Source: GCA-002726655 sp046582185 | GTDB taxonomy: Bacteria > Pseudomonadota > Gammaproteobacteria > Pseudomonadales > Azotimanducaceae | NCBI GenBank assembly: GCA_046582185.1 | Contig: JAYGEX010000001.1 | Span: 1-64,000, forward strand | Length of the DNA stretch: 64,000 bases | Direction: 5' to 3' | Shown: positions 43,686 to 52,970 of the stretch, piece after piece | How the letters are laid out: each line of letters begins with the position of its first letter | Numbering within the stretch: position 1 is the stretch's first letter | Notes under the pieces: model-generated | The model's input: only the letters and a program-made list of their open reading frames with translations | Databases searched by the model: none | Told to the model about the DNA's origin: nothing | Program-made: the position numbers and the translations under genes

Positions 43686-44663
43686 ATGCTACTGGCTAGT
43701 GCTGCGCTCATAGGCGGAATTATTCTGTTGGTTCTAAGTGCAAACAAATTTGTCGATGGCGCTGCCGCCACTGCCAGACACTTTGGCTTACCGCCTCTCC
43801 TAATTGGCATTCTGGTCATCGGCTTCGGCAGTTCCATGCCGGAAATGGTCATTTCAGCCCTGGCGTCCATGCAGGGCAATCCAGGCTTGGCGATGGGTAA
43901 TGCCTTTGGTTCGAACATTACCAACATCGCCCTTATTCTCGGTGTTACAGCCGTCATCAGCCCCGTTGTGGTAGGTTCAACTGTACTGAGAAGAGAGTTG
44001 CCCCTGCTGATTCTGGTCACCTCGATTATGTCGGCCCTGCTCTACTTCGATGGCATGTTAAGCAGGACAGATGGTTACATACTCATCTTAGTTTTCCTGT
44101 GTGTTGTGTCCTGGTCAATCTATGTGGGGCTCAATACACCCAGCGATCATTTTGGGGAACTGGTGGATCTGGAATATAAAGACGACTTGCCGCTCAACAA
44201 GGCACTAATCCAACTGTTCGTGGGCCTGACAATGTTGGTGGTCAGTTCCCGTATTATGGTCTGGGGTGGCGTTGAGATTGCTCATGAACTGGGTATTAGC
44301 GACCTGATCATTGGCCTCACAATCGTCGCGATTGGTACCTCACTACCTGAACTCGCATCCTGCATTGCCGCCGTCAGGAAGGGCGAGCATGATCTGGCAC
44401 TGGGCAACATTATTGGCTCGAATATGTTCAATGCATCCATCGTTCTAGGCATTGCCGGCGTCATCGCTCCGTCCAAACTTCACCCGGACATACTGACCCG
44501 CGATATCCCCGTACTCGCAGTAATGACCATCGTATTGTTCATAATGTGTTATGGCTTTCGCAGCTCTGGCGAAGCCGGCCGAGTAAACCGCTGGGAAGGA
44601 TTCATGCTCCTTGGCGCATATGTTGGCTACAACCTTATTCTTGCTGTAAGTGCTGCCACCTAA
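43686..44663 (+). CDS. yrbG: Calcium/sodium antiporter family protein (YrbG-like)
   Basis: 325 residues, ten hydrophobic helices. The two inverted alpha-repeats are visible: GFGSSMPEMVISALASMQGN with GNAFGSNITNIALIL, and AIGTSLPELASCIAAVRKGE with GNIIGSNMFNASIVLG. The paired acidic residues (PE) bind cations. This is the K-independent cation exchanger family of bacteria, in the inner membrane. It is downstream of recD by about 185 bases on the same strand, with its own start region. Confidence 0.93.
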   Translation: MLLASAALIGGIILLVLSANKFVDGAAATARHFGLPPLLIGILVIGFGSSMPEMVISALASMQGNPGLAMGNAFGSNITNIALILGVTAVISPVVVGSTVLRRELPLLILVTSIMSALLYFDGMLSRTDGYILILVFLCVVSWSIYVGLNTPSDHFGELVDLEYKDDLPLNKALIQLFVGLTMLVVSSRIMVWGGVEIAHELGISDLIIGLTIVAIGTSLPELASCIAAVRKGEHDLALGNIIGSNMFNASIVLGIAGVIAPSKLHPDILTRDIPVLAVMTIVLFIMCYGFRSSGEAGRVNRWEGFMLLGAYVGYNLILAVSAAT

Positions 44664-44742
44664 AAAGCGCTGCTGCTTAACAAACGCAGCGACTTAAGCA
44701 AAAACAAGTACGCCGATAAGCAATGCCGCGGCTAGTTCTATC

Positions 44743-45711
44743 TTAAGTTTTGAATATTTCGACTTCCAGCTCACCGTTTTTATGGACGGCAGCGCGATAC
44801 ATTCCTTCAGAATTGAATGAGAAAACGACATTAGCCTGTGGATCAATTGCGACTACACCGCCCTCTCCTTTCATATTCACCAACTCTTCCATCACCACTT
44901 CATCGGCCGCCTCTTGCAGGGAAATACCCTTGTACATTGCCCGGGCGCAAATATCATGGGCAACGACCGCACGAATAAAATATTCGCCATGGCCTGTCGC
45001 GGAAACGCCGCCGCAGCGATTATCGGCATAAGTACCAGCACCAATGATCGGTGAATCTCCCACCCGCCCATATCGTTTGTTAGTCATGCCGCCGGTTGAA
45101 GTTGCAGCAGAAATATTGCCTCGTTGATCGATAGCAACAGCGCCAACCGTGCCGAGCTTTTTATCATCGAAGACATCGGAGCTATTTTCAGAAGAGCCAT
45201 CTTCCGATAGTGCAGTCGTAGTGCTACTGGACTGAACTCTAAGGAGCTGCTTTTCCCTGCGCGCGATGCGAAAATAACTGTTGTCTATATGCTCAAAGCC
45301 TTGTTCGGCGGCAAATTCTTCCGCGCCATCGCCGATCAGCATGACGTGCCCGGATTGTTGTAATACCTGTCGGGCCAGCATGATAGGATTTTTGATATGT
45401 TTAACGCCTGCGACAGATCCTGCCTCAAGCCCTAGCCCTTCCATAATCGATGCATCCATCTCGATCTGGCTTTCATGGTTTAGGACTGAACCCTTGCCTG
45501 CATTGAACAGCTCGGAATCTTCCATGACCGCGACCGAGGCAACCACAGCATCAAGGCTGGAACTTCCATCCTTTAACACGGCGAAGCCCGCAAGAACTGA
45601 CTCTTCCAATTTCTGCCGATAGGCAGATTCGACTGAGTCATTCATCTTTTCGCGCAGCAATGTACCTGCGCCACCATGAATCGCGATTGCAATATGGCTA
45701 TCAACTGTCAT
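44743..45711 (-). CDS. Isoaspartyl peptidase / plant-type L-asparaginase
   Basis: 322 residues. The Ntn-hydrolase nucleophile Thr188 is in LGTVGAVAIDQRGN, where the precursor cleaves itself into two subunits; GRVGDSPIIGAGTYADN follows with substrate residues. The segment before the nucleophile has a Ser/Thr-rich linker (SSSTTTALSEDGSSENSS) that is disordered in the family. The enzyme removes isoaspartyl dipeptides or hydrolyses asparagine. No signal peptide. Confidence 0.94.
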   Translation of the reverse strand: MTVDSHIAIAIHGGAGTLLREKMNDSVESAYRQKLEESVLAGFAVLKDGSSSLDAVVASVAVMEDSELFNAGKGSVLNHESQIEMDASIMEGLGLEAGSVAGVKHIKNPIMLARQVLQQSGHVMLIGDGAEEFAAEQGFEHIDNSYFRIARREKQLLRVQSSSTTTALSEDGSSENSSDVFDDKKLGTVGAVAIDQRGNISAATSTGGMTNKRYGRVGDSPIIGAGTYADNRCGGVSATGHGEYFIRAVVAHDICARAMYKGISLQEAADEVVMEELVNMKGEGGVVAIDPQANVVFSFNSEGMYRAAVHKNGELEVEIFKT

Positions 45712-45799
45712 TTAGATATCTCACAAGGTCGACCTACTCTGGCATCAAGCTATCTGCTTGAAATTGCCGACTGGAAGGGGATTTTATTACACGCAGGGC

Positions 45800-46660
45800 C
45801 TAGAAGAAATGCTTCACTTTTTCTTTGTAGGAGCGGCTCATTTTAACCATGGAGCCATTGTTGAGAATCAGGTGGAATTCACCATTCATGTGGGAACATA
45901 CCTTCACCACACGATCAAGATTAACAATGGTGCTGCGATGCACACGCTGAAAGTTAGCTGGGTCCAGCTGAGACTCAAGATCTTTCATGGTAACGCGCAT
46001 GATGTGCGTCTTGTCATTTGCATGGATGCACATGTAGTCGCCTGCGGCATCTACCCAATCGATATCAACAGTGGCAACGAGTGTCGTCTCCCCGCCATCC
46101 TTGATAGCAATACGATCAGGATAGGATTTGGTGCCGGCATTCTCCTTGATGAGCTGGGCAACTGAAGTTTCCGACTTACCGGTAATACTAATAACAAGAT
46201 CCAGCAGACGCTGCTTATCTGTGATCGATTCCCTTTGCATTAAGCGAGCCTTCGCGCGATTAACAGCGCTTTCCAGGCGGTCGGTATCAATAGGCTTTAG
46301 CAGGTAATCTATGGCGTGGACTTCGAAAGCATCCAGCGCATATTCATCAAAGGCAGTGACAAATATTATCATCGGCATATTGTCTGGCTGCAGGTTTTGG
46401 ATCACATCAAAGCCGCTCAGGCCAGGCATCTGAATGTCCAGAAACACCAGGTCAGGTTCATGCTCGGCAATGGCAGCAAGCGCTTCCCGGCCGTTAACAC
46501 ACTCGGCCACAATCTCGATGCCGGATAATTCACTCAGCCTGATATTCAAACCCCTGCGCGCCAGGGATTCATCATCCACGATGATCAGCCTTAATACCTG
46601 CTCCGAGTCTGACTTATCTAAATTTGACTTTTCTGATCTCGGCTTATCTGAATTGGACAC
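45800..46660 (-). CDS. LytTR-family response regulator (AlgR/LytR type)
   Basis: 286 residues from a GTG at 46660, with GAGGCG as ribosome site. The receiver domain (about 23-140) has the acidic pocket IIVDDES and phosphoacceptor Asp75 in LVFLDIQMPG, and the switch Lys in DYLLKPID. The LytTR DNA-binding domain occupies about 185-285 (ERVHRSTIVNLDRV in relaxed form, MSRSYKEKVKHF). The N-terminal 20 residues are an Asp/Ser/Lys-rich extension. It is 28 bases downstream of its histidine kinase. Target genes are unknown. Confidence 0.94.
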   Translation of the reverse strand: MSNSDKPRSEKSNLDKSDSEQVLRLIIVDDESLARRGLNIRLSELSGIEIVAECVNGREALAAIAEHEPDLVFLDIQMPGLSGFDVIQNLQPDNMPMIIFVTAFDEYALDAFEVHAIDYLLKPIDTDRLESAVNRAKARLMQRESITDKQRLLDLVISITGKSETSVAQLIKENAGTKSYPDRIAIKDGGETTLVATVDIDWVDAAGDYMCIHANDKTHIMRVTMKDLESQLDPANFQRVHRSTIVNLDRVVKVCSHMNGEFHLILNNGSMVKMSRSYKEKVKHFF

Positions 46661-46688
46661 GCTTATCGCCTCAGTTTTTTAATCACAG

Positions 46689-47780
46689 CTATTTGGCTTC
46701 TAAACCAGGTTCTGTCTCAAATGGAATACGTATATCAATCTTTAAACCATGGGGTAATGCAGCGCCAAACTTACAGGAATGTCGAGCACCATATAACTCC
46801 TGCAGACGATTGCGCGTATTGGATAAGCCAATCCCTTTGAATTCAGAAATCTTCCCCTTCTCGACCGCTATACCCGGGCCGTCGTCGATAACTTCAATGA
46901 GCAAATCACCGGCAAATACCCGACCCTTAATGGTGATTTTGCCGCCTTCCTCCCTATTAGCAACCGCATATTTGATTGAATTTTCAACCAGGGGCTGTAA
47001 CAGAAGGCTAGGTACCAGAGCCTTTCGAGCAGATTCTTCGATATTAATTTCCACCTGAAGCCGGTCATCGAAACGTACCTGCTCAATCTCAAGATAGAGG
47101 TTCATCGTGCTGATCTCATGCTCAAGATCAACCTTCTGCATGGGGTCTTTATCCAGAGAATATCGCAGAAAGTTACTTAACTTGCTCACCATGTCATTGG
47201 CGACTTTTGTGTTCTTCTCCAGAATCAATGTTGATATCGCATTCAAGGTATTGAACAGAAAATGGGGGTTCAGTTGATAGCGCAGCATCCGAAGTTGAGC
47301 TTCATGTGCCTGCGATTCTGCTCGAATACTCTTTTCCTTTTCTTCCTGCAACAGGCGATGAAACTTAAGGCCAAAGTACATGCCACTCCAACACAAGAGC
47401 AAGAAATAAGAATAACCGAGAATACCGCTGAGATATGCCATATAGTCATAATTTTCGAGCGGTTCAATGTCGTGGTAGTAGTAAAAGTGCGAATAATTTT
47501 TAATGACTTGCCAAATCACTGCAAAGACATAAGAGACACTGAGGACGGTAATCAGACGAATAATGATCGGCCGATCCCAGACGAACTGGTATATATAGCG
47601 TAGTCCAGTTGTCAGGAGAAGCCCGGTAGAGGCGCCCACCCACAGGAGCATAAATCGTTCGAACGGCTCGCCCCAATAAGCATCTCGCAGAGCAAACAAC
47701 GTCACCCACCCTGTCCATCCCGCTAGCTGGAGGGTCCAGAATTGATAGTGCCTGTTTTGCGACATCTCCGCGATTTGCAT
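46689..47780 (-). CDS. LytS/YehU-family sensor histidine kinase
   Basis: 363 residues. Several hydrophobic helices in residues 15-140 are followed by the kinase core with His173 in YQLNPHFLFNTLNAISTLI, the His_kinase signature of LytS/AlgZ-type sensors. The ATPase part has LLQPLVENSIKYAVANREEG and IDDGPGIA, then GIGLSNTRNRLQELYG. It phosphorylates the LytTR regulator downstream. The sensed signal is not apparent because there is no extracellular domain. The ribosome site is AGGAAA. Confidence 0.94.
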   Translation of the reverse strand: MQIAEMSQNRHYQFWTLQLAGWTGWVTLFALRDAYWGEPFERFMLLWVGASTGLLLTTGLRYIYQFVWDRPIIIRLITVLSVSYVFAVIWQVIKNYSHFYYYHDIEPLENYDYMAYLSGILGYSYFLLLCWSGMYFGLKFHRLLQEEKEKSIRAESQAHEAQLRMLRYQLNPHFLFNTLNAISTLILEKNTKVANDMVSKLSNFLRYSLDKDPMQKVDLEHEISTMNLYLEIEQVRFDDRLQVEINIEESARKALVPSLLLQPLVENSIKYAVANREEGGKITIKGRVFAGDLLIEVIDDGPGIAVEKGKISEFKGIGLSNTRNRLQELYGARHSCKFGAALPHGLKIDIRIPFETEPGLEAK

Positions 47781-47974
47781 AAATTTCCTGTGCTATAAAT
47801 CACTTTATTGTCGAAGAATTGATGGACACAAAAATGAGCTCTACCGAAGGCATCAATATCTTCAACAAGATGAAATCTGTAATTTCCGAATCAGAATGAG
47901 TACTGAATTATAGAGGATTAGCGACCGGGGAATGAGCGGCCTATCGCAGAATATAGTCAATCCGCCGTTTGTTG

Positions 47975-48367
47975 CTAATCGGGGAGCTTCACGGTGACCC
48001 GAATCTCTACGCTGGCGCCAGGTATTAGAAGTTCTGAAATACCAATGGCAGTCCATGCTGGCCAGGGCTCACTAATGTATTGATCGCGAATCTTGCTGAA
48101 TTCACCAATATGAGAACTAATATCAACGTGATAAGTGGTGCATTCAACGATATCACCGTATCCAGCCCCGGCTTCGCCGATAATTTCACCAATGCTCTTC
48201 CAGGCATTATTGAACTCCTCGGTAACATTATCCGGTAACTTGCCCTTCTCTCCGGTACCAACTACGCCAGAAAGAAACAGAAAGCCGCCACTCTTGGTTG
48301 CTTGCGCAAAATGCATCCGATCATAGGCAAACTGACCGGAAGCTGTCACGACGGGTTCAAAACTCAT
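47975..48367 (-). CDS. RidA/YjgF-family deaminase-like protein
   Basis: 130 residues. Family features are FLFLSGVVGTGEKGKL, the NAWKSIGEIIGEAG helix, and WPAWTAIGISELLIPGASVEIRV at the C-terminus in place of the more usual RPARxxVxVxxLP motif. RidA proteins hydrolyse reactive enamine/imine intermediates or related substrates. The arginine that binds substrate in classical RidA is not obvious here, so this is a divergent Rid subfamily. A strong AAAGGAGAG ribosome site lies before the ATG. It is divergent from the MFS gene. Confidence 0.88.
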   Translation of the reverse strand: MSFEPVVTASGQFAYDRMHFAQATKSGGFLFLSGVVGTGEKGKLPDNVTEEFNNAWKSIGEIIGEAGAGYGDIVECTTYHVDISSHIGEFSKIRDQYISEPWPAWTAIGISELLIPGASVEIRVTVKLPD

Positions 48368-48444
48368 TACTCTCTCCTTTGTATAAACGATGGTTTGAAT
48401 CTAACATTATCTTGTCCGCAAATGGAAACACGACTACTGCTAGT

Positions 48445-48458
48445 GAAACAAGTGTTTC
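48445..48458. promoter_or_regulatory. GAAAC-N4-GTTTC motif resembling a PsrA site
   Basis: GAAAC (48445-48449) and GTTTC (48454-48458) flank AAGT. The known consensus for PsrA, a TetR-type fatty acid-responsive regulator of gammaproteobacteria, is G/CAAAC-N2-4-GTTTG/C. The site is in the short divergent region between the RidA-like and MFS genes. One copy only; the regulator gene is not in the window. Confidence 0.4.
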
Positions 48459-48542
48459 TGTTATATTGGCGCAACAATTTTCAACGCTACGACTATCAAC
48501 TACACATTTCTAAAAAATTAAGCAGTATAAGCAAGGGTACGA

Positions 48543-49799
48543 GTGAAATTTACAGGCCGACTTAGTGCATTGAAGCACACACCCTATCGCAGATACTGGC
48601 TTGGCTCATTCGCATCTGTCGGTGCCACCCAGCTACAGGTAATGGGTCAGGGATGGTTGATTTACGAATTAACGGGCTCTGCACTGATGTTGGGTTACCT
48701 CGGCGCAGCTTCGGCGATTCCAACCATCGTCATGACTCTCTTTGGCGGCGCACTGGCGGACCAGGTTAACAAGAAAATCGTCCTCATGGTCACATCCCTT
48801 AGCGTAGCCATTCTCTTGCTCGCCCTTGGCGTGCTGGATCTAAGCGGAATCGTCACAGCATGGCATGTCATTCTGATTGCCGGAATCATCTCCTTTATTT
48901 CCGGATTCGACTGGCCTACCCGGCAGGCCATATTCCCCCACCTGATCGCCAGGGAAGACATGATGAGCGGCGTTGCTCTCAATTCAATTATCTGGCAAAG
49001 CTGCCGAATGATCATGCCGGCATTCGGAGGTTTAATCATCGCCTTCACCGAGACATGGGTCATCTTCATTCTGTGTTCAGCCGGTTTTTTCACCATGTTC
49101 GTTGTGATGTCGGGTCTAAAAGTCGATCTCCCAGTCATGAAAAATGAACTCACATCAACTATGCAAAAAATCAGTGAAGGCATTCAATTTATTCTTCATG
49201 AGAAGACTTTCCTCGTCCTGATTTCAATGTCCTTTGCCGGTATGTTCTTCGTCTCATCCTATATGCAACTGATGCCGGCCTTTTCAAATCTGTTAGGTGC
49301 TGGTGAAGCTGGCTATGGATATCTGATTTCAATTACAGGCGTCGGCTCTGTGATTGGAACTATCCTGGTGGGCTCTATTCAGGATTCAAAACAACTGGGC
49401 AAGGTGATACTAATAACAGCAATGTTATCAGGGCTCTTTCTCTATCCCTTCGCTGCAGCAACAGGACAATTTGCTGCCACGGAATTCGCCTACATTCTTG
49501 CCATGGCATCAGCATTTACCGTAGCGCTCTTTGCATCCATTTTTATGATTACCTCTATGACCGTATTACAACTACGCGTGCCAGACGATGTTCGAGGCAG
49601 AGTGATGGGAATACACGGCATCACCTACAGTCTGATGCCCCTCGGAGGTTTGTTCACCGGATATCTGGCAACCTTCACCAGCATTCCAATCGCTGTCTTT
49701 ATTGCCGCCAGCGTTTATATCGTCCTGATCATCTCTATCGGTATAAGCCAGGCCCACATTAGACAGATTGACGGGATGCAGATTACGGCTAGTAGCTAG
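48543..49799 (+). CDS. MFS transporter (enterobactin-exporter EntS-like)
   Basis: 418 residues from a GTG. Twelve helices; FTGRLSALKHTPYRRYWLGS is the typical N-terminus of the EntS/MFS_3 family. MFS motif A is FGGALADQVNKKIVL. Members export siderophores or unrelated small molecules. No siderophore synthesis gene is near. A possible PsrA-type site stands in the promoter region. Confidence 0.9.
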   Translation: MKFTGRLSALKHTPYRRYWLGSFASVGATQLQVMGQGWLIYELTGSALMLGYLGAASAIPTIVMTLFGGALADQVNKKIVLMVTSLSVAILLLALGVLDLSGIVTAWHVILIAGIISFISGFDWPTRQAIFPHLIAREDMMSGVALNSIIWQSCRMIMPAFGGLIIAFTETWVIFILCSAGFFTMFVVMSGLKVDLPVMKNELTSTMQKISEGIQFILHEKTFLVLISMSFAGMFFVSSYMQLMPAFSNLLGAGEAGYGYLISITGVGSVIGTILVGSIQDSKQLGKVILITAMLSGLFLYPFAAATGQFAATEFAYILAMASAFTVALFASIFMITSMTVLQLRVPDDVRGRVMGIHGITYSLMPLGGLFTGYLATFTSIPIAVFIAASVYIVLIISIGISQAHIRQIDGMQITASS

Positions 49800-49958
49800 A
49801 TAAATCTTCCCTGGTTTTTTTGAGTCATCGGTCGGTTATCTTTAATTGAGTGGGTTTCGCTATGGGTGGAGGTCGGCCCTTCCGCAAGCCGCTTCAGAAG
49901 TGGACTCCCTACAGCATTTGCGAGCACCCTATAACAAACAGAAAAATCACCAGAACGC

Positions 49959-51110
49959 CTAATCAAACAAAGAATCAAAACTCCGAGCCTCATTACTAGT
50001 CCGGGCTTCCTTTATCGCCATCGCCAACACAGGAATTCCCTCCGTAATCAGATCATCAGGAACATGGCCAAAGGCCAATCGAATATATGTCTCATTGGCA
50101 GCGTCCACATGGAATGCCTGACCAGGTGCAAAGTAAAAGCCCTTCTCTCTCGAGGCCTCCCCCAACTTTTTCATATCAATATCGGCTGGTAAACGAACCC
50201 ACATAAACAGGCCGCCAACGGGATGGGACCAGACGCAGGTATCGGACAAATGTTCCTTCAAGGCCGCGACTAACAGATCTCGCTTATTCTTCAGAACCGG
50301 ATTGGCAACATTACAATGATCCCAAATTCCATTCTTGTAAAATTCTGCAACTACTGCTGCAGCAAAGTAATTACTACCAGCATCGAATCGTTTATTGACG
50401 ATGTTCGAATACATTGGCTCTTTTGCAATCAGATAACCAAGGCGAACGCCGGGCGCGAGAATCTTTGACAACGAGCCTATGTAAATCTGGTTAGGGCTGT
50501 CATCCATCGCATACATCGAGGGTACTTTGTCACCATCGAAGTGAACATCACCGTAACAATTATCTTCCACAACCGGCATATCGTATTCAGCAGCAATGCT
50601 GATCAGTTCCAGCTTCCGATCCTTTGGCATACATGTGCCAGTTGGATTCTGATAGGTCGTTAGTGTGTATATAAATTTTGGCAGCCGGTCCTGATCGCTC
50701 AACTCTTTAAGCTTATCGCTCAGGGCATCCATGCGCATGCCATGATCATCCAGTGGGATGCCTACAAATTCCAAACCAATGCCCTTATAGGCACCGATGG
50801 TTCCGCTATAGGTATATTCCTCTGCGATCACAAGATCACCTTTGTTCTCCATCAGGGCCTGGCCAACCAGCGTTACCGCCTGCATGGAGCCATTCATAAT
50901 CGCAACCTGCTCAGGGTCAACGTAAACACCTTCGCGTTCACTTTCCCTTTCAGCCATGGCTTTTCTTAAGCCCTCATGCCCCTTGTTCCCCGGGTACTTA
51001 TTGAACGCAACATTTTCGTTTTCGATTGCACGAATCGCAGCTTCCTTAAAAGCTTCAACCGGAAACGTATCCGGATTGGTTTGTCCTACTGCGAAATCAT
51101 AAATTGCCAT
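49959..51110 (-). CDS. PLP-dependent aminotransferase class I/II (2-aminoadipate transaminase-like)
   Basis: 383 residues. The PLP lysine is in IYIGSLSKILAPGVRLGYL, the typical SxSK-x(3)-PG-x-R-x-G pattern of MocR/LysN-type aminotransferase domains, without an HTH part. FIYTLTTYQNPTGTCM and VEDNCYGDVHF are conserved substrate/PLP regions. It transfers amino groups between an amino acid and a keto acid. It lies on the same strand downstream of another aminotransferase. GGGGAA serves as ribosome site. Confidence 0.92.
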   Translation of the reverse strand: MAIYDFAVGQTNPDTFPVEAFKEAAIRAIENENVAFNKYPGNKGHEGLRKAMAERESEREGVYVDPEQVAIMNGSMQAVTLVGQALMENKGDLVIAEEYTYSGTIGAYKGIGLEFVGIPLDDHGMRMDALSDKLKELSDQDRLPKFIYTLTTYQNPTGTCMPKDRKLELISIAAEYDMPVVEDNCYGDVHFDGDKVPSMYAMDDSPNQIYIGSLSKILAPGVRLGYLIAKEPMYSNIVNKRFDAGSNYFAAAVVAEFYKNGIWDHCNVANPVLKNKRDLLVAALKEHLSDTCVWSHPVGGLFMWVRLPADIDMKKLGEASREKGFYFAPGQAFHVDAANETYIRLAFGHVPDDLITEGIPVLAMAIKEARTSNEARSFDSLFD

Positions 51111-51173
51111 ATTGTTCCCCTACCCCATCATTTTATTTTTGGACTGCATCTTCTCACTTCGAAGAATATAGCC

Positions 51174-52346
51174 TCAAAGCATATTGTTATCATATCGCTC
51201 TACAAAATTAACAATGCGCGACAGGGCTAGCCTGAGCTTGTCGTGACTCTGCGCAAAGCACAATCGGATGTTTTGTTCGTTACCTTGCCCAAAGGTGTAA
51301 CCCGGCGCGACGCCAACATCTTCTTCCGACAAGAGTTTTAGCACAAAGTCCAGACTGGAGTTGATTCCCTCAATTTTAGGGAAGGCGTAGAACGCACCTT
51401 TCGGCGGCGCAAGCTTGATGCGCCTTTGGCCTTCGAAGGCATCCAGCACAATCTTACTGCCGGCCTCGTATTGGTCTTTAAGTTCCTGAACGAAGGGCTC
51501 GCCTTTCTCAAGTGCAGCAATACAGGCGTGTTGCGCAAAGACGGTTGCGCCTGTATTAAAACATTCAGACATCATTGCCCAGTGGTTGGATTGCGAAACC
51601 GGCGTTACTACCCAGCCCACTCGCCAGCCAGTCATCGCCCAGGCCTTGGAGAAACCATTTACCACCACTACAGGATCGTCATCGCGGGCTATCTCCAAAA
51701 ACGAAGGCGCTACATTGGCACCAAAGATATGGCGATGATAAACCTCGTCGGCAATCAACAGGATGTTTCGCTCCCGGCAAAAAGTTAATAATTCTTCCTG
51801 GTCGTCGCGCCCCATAATCCAACCGGTGGGGTTACAAGGAGTGTTGACGAATATACTTTTTGTTGCTGGAGTGACTTTATCGATTATTTCCTTTGCGCTA
51901 AGTTCCCAGCCGCTGGGCGTTTCTCGTTGGCGTACAGTATTGACTCGCGCCCCGGTCACCCTATAGGTAGATTCTATGTTCGGCCAGTGCGGGCTGACAA
52001 TCAGCGCGTCGTCTCCTGTAGTTAAGGCCATTTGCGCAGCAATGGTGACGCCCATCATCGCTGCCCCGGGAACCGAGATTCGCCTGGGATCAATGTCTGC
52101 AGAATACAGGGAATCGAGGTATGTTTTTATCGCGAGGCGCAGCGTTTCAAGGCCCCGCGTATGGACATAAAATGTATCGCCGCGATCCAGGGCATCTTTG
52201 GCGGCATCGCGGATAAAATCGGGGGTGACGATGTCACCTTCACCGAACCATAAGGGGATAACATCAGGATCATCCATACGCGTAAAAGCGACGGCGGTGA
52301 TACCATTTTGTTCAAGTTGAGCTATTTCGGGTCTGACGCCTTTCAC
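51174..52346 (-). CDS. PLP-dependent aminotransferase class I (aspartate aminotransferase-like)
   Basis: 390 residues from a GTG. The PLP lysine is in VVVNGFSKAWAMTGWRVGWV; the NTPCNPTGWIM and LIADEVYHRHIF motifs bind substrate and PLP. The family includes aspartate and related aminotransferases; the exact substrate is unknown. It is upstream of another fold-type I aminotransferase, with 63 bases between them, and the pair likely works in the same pathway or forms a cotranscribed unit. Confidence 0.92.
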   Translation of the reverse strand: MKGVRPEIAQLEQNGITAVAFTRMDDPDVIPLWFGEGDIVTPDFIRDAAKDALDRGDTFYVHTRGLETLRLAIKTYLDSLYSADIDPRRISVPGAAMMGVTIAAQMALTTGDDALIVSPHWPNIESTYRVTGARVNTVRQRETPSGWELSAKEIIDKVTPATKSIFVNTPCNPTGWIMGRDDQEELLTFCRERNILLIADEVYHRHIFGANVAPSFLEIARDDDPVVVVNGFSKAWAMTGWRVGWVVTPVSQSNHWAMMSECFNTGATVFAQHACIAALEKGEPFVQELKDQYEAGSKIVLDAFEGQRRIKLAPPKGAFYAFPKIEGINSSLDFVLKLLSEEDVGVAPGYTFGQGNEQNIRLCFAQSHDKLRLALSRIVNFVERYDNNML

Positions 52347-52405
52347 AGAATATCCATAGAATAAAAGTTAACATTCAGGCAGCTGGAATAATTCCGGGGT
52401 GCCGC

Positions 52406-52825
52406 TTACTTACTATTCTTTGGATTGTTCCATATATCGCGGGCAATTTTCCAGCTTCCGTCAAATTGTTTCTTCAGAACCCAAATATGGCGGCTGATGG
52501 ATCGGAGGGGCGGCGCACTTTCATCAAACTTTGAACGAAGAAAACCATCGAAGCCAACACGGACGATAGCGGTATCACCTGAAACTGAAACTTCATCGAC
52601 AGTTGTTTGCTGATCGAACCAGAACTTGGCGGTAAACCGATAGAACGCGCGGGCCTCTTTTATGCCCACGTCCTTAAAGCTGGCCGGCATCATCCAGATA
52701 GCATCATCAGCGAACAGATCGAAGTAGCGATCAAAATCATGAGAACGAATGATATCCAGTGCTTCCAGTATCAGCATTCTCACAGCTTCTTCGTCACCTG
52801 TTCTTTTTGCTAAAGCTGGTGCCAC
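52406..52825 (-). CDS. NTF2-like (SnoaL/DUF4440-type) protein
   Basis: 139 residues from GTG. The fold is suggested by the helical start EEAVRMLILEALDIIRSHDF, the strands YFDLFADDAIWMMPAS and TVDEVSVSGDTAIVRVGFDG, and the conserved SRHIWVLKKQFDGSWKIARD end. NTF2-like proteins are small ligand-binding or isomerase-type proteins. No specific role can be named. It is upstream of the two aminotransferases on the same strand, divergent from the alpha/beta hydrolase. Confidence 0.85.
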   Translation of the reverse strand: MAPALAKRTGDEEAVRMLILEALDIIRSHDFDRYFDLFADDAIWMMPASFKDVGIKEARAFYRFTAKFWFDQQTTVDEVSVSGDTAIVRVGFDGFLRSKFDESAPPLRSISRHIWVLKKQFDGSWKIARDIWNNPKNSK

Positions 52826-52970
52826 AGAGCGCCTCGATATCTTGCAGGGCTACTGATGTTACTGACGTGTAGACCTGTTGCAAGTAATATATCCACTGCA
52901 CAAGCCTTGGCTTCTGCATTTTGACCAATTGAGCTAAAATATAAAGTGAAACTGAAATTAGACTAATGTA

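Noticed and set aside
44663..44700. GCTGC..GCAGC stem after the antiporter gene
   Set aside because: The loop is long and no run of T residues follows; the stem may be chance.
47822..47899. 25-codon ORF on the plus strand (starts MDTKMSSTEG) upstream of the histidine kinase
   Set aside because: No ribosome site, no recognisable motif and no neighbour logic; such short open stretches are expected by chance.
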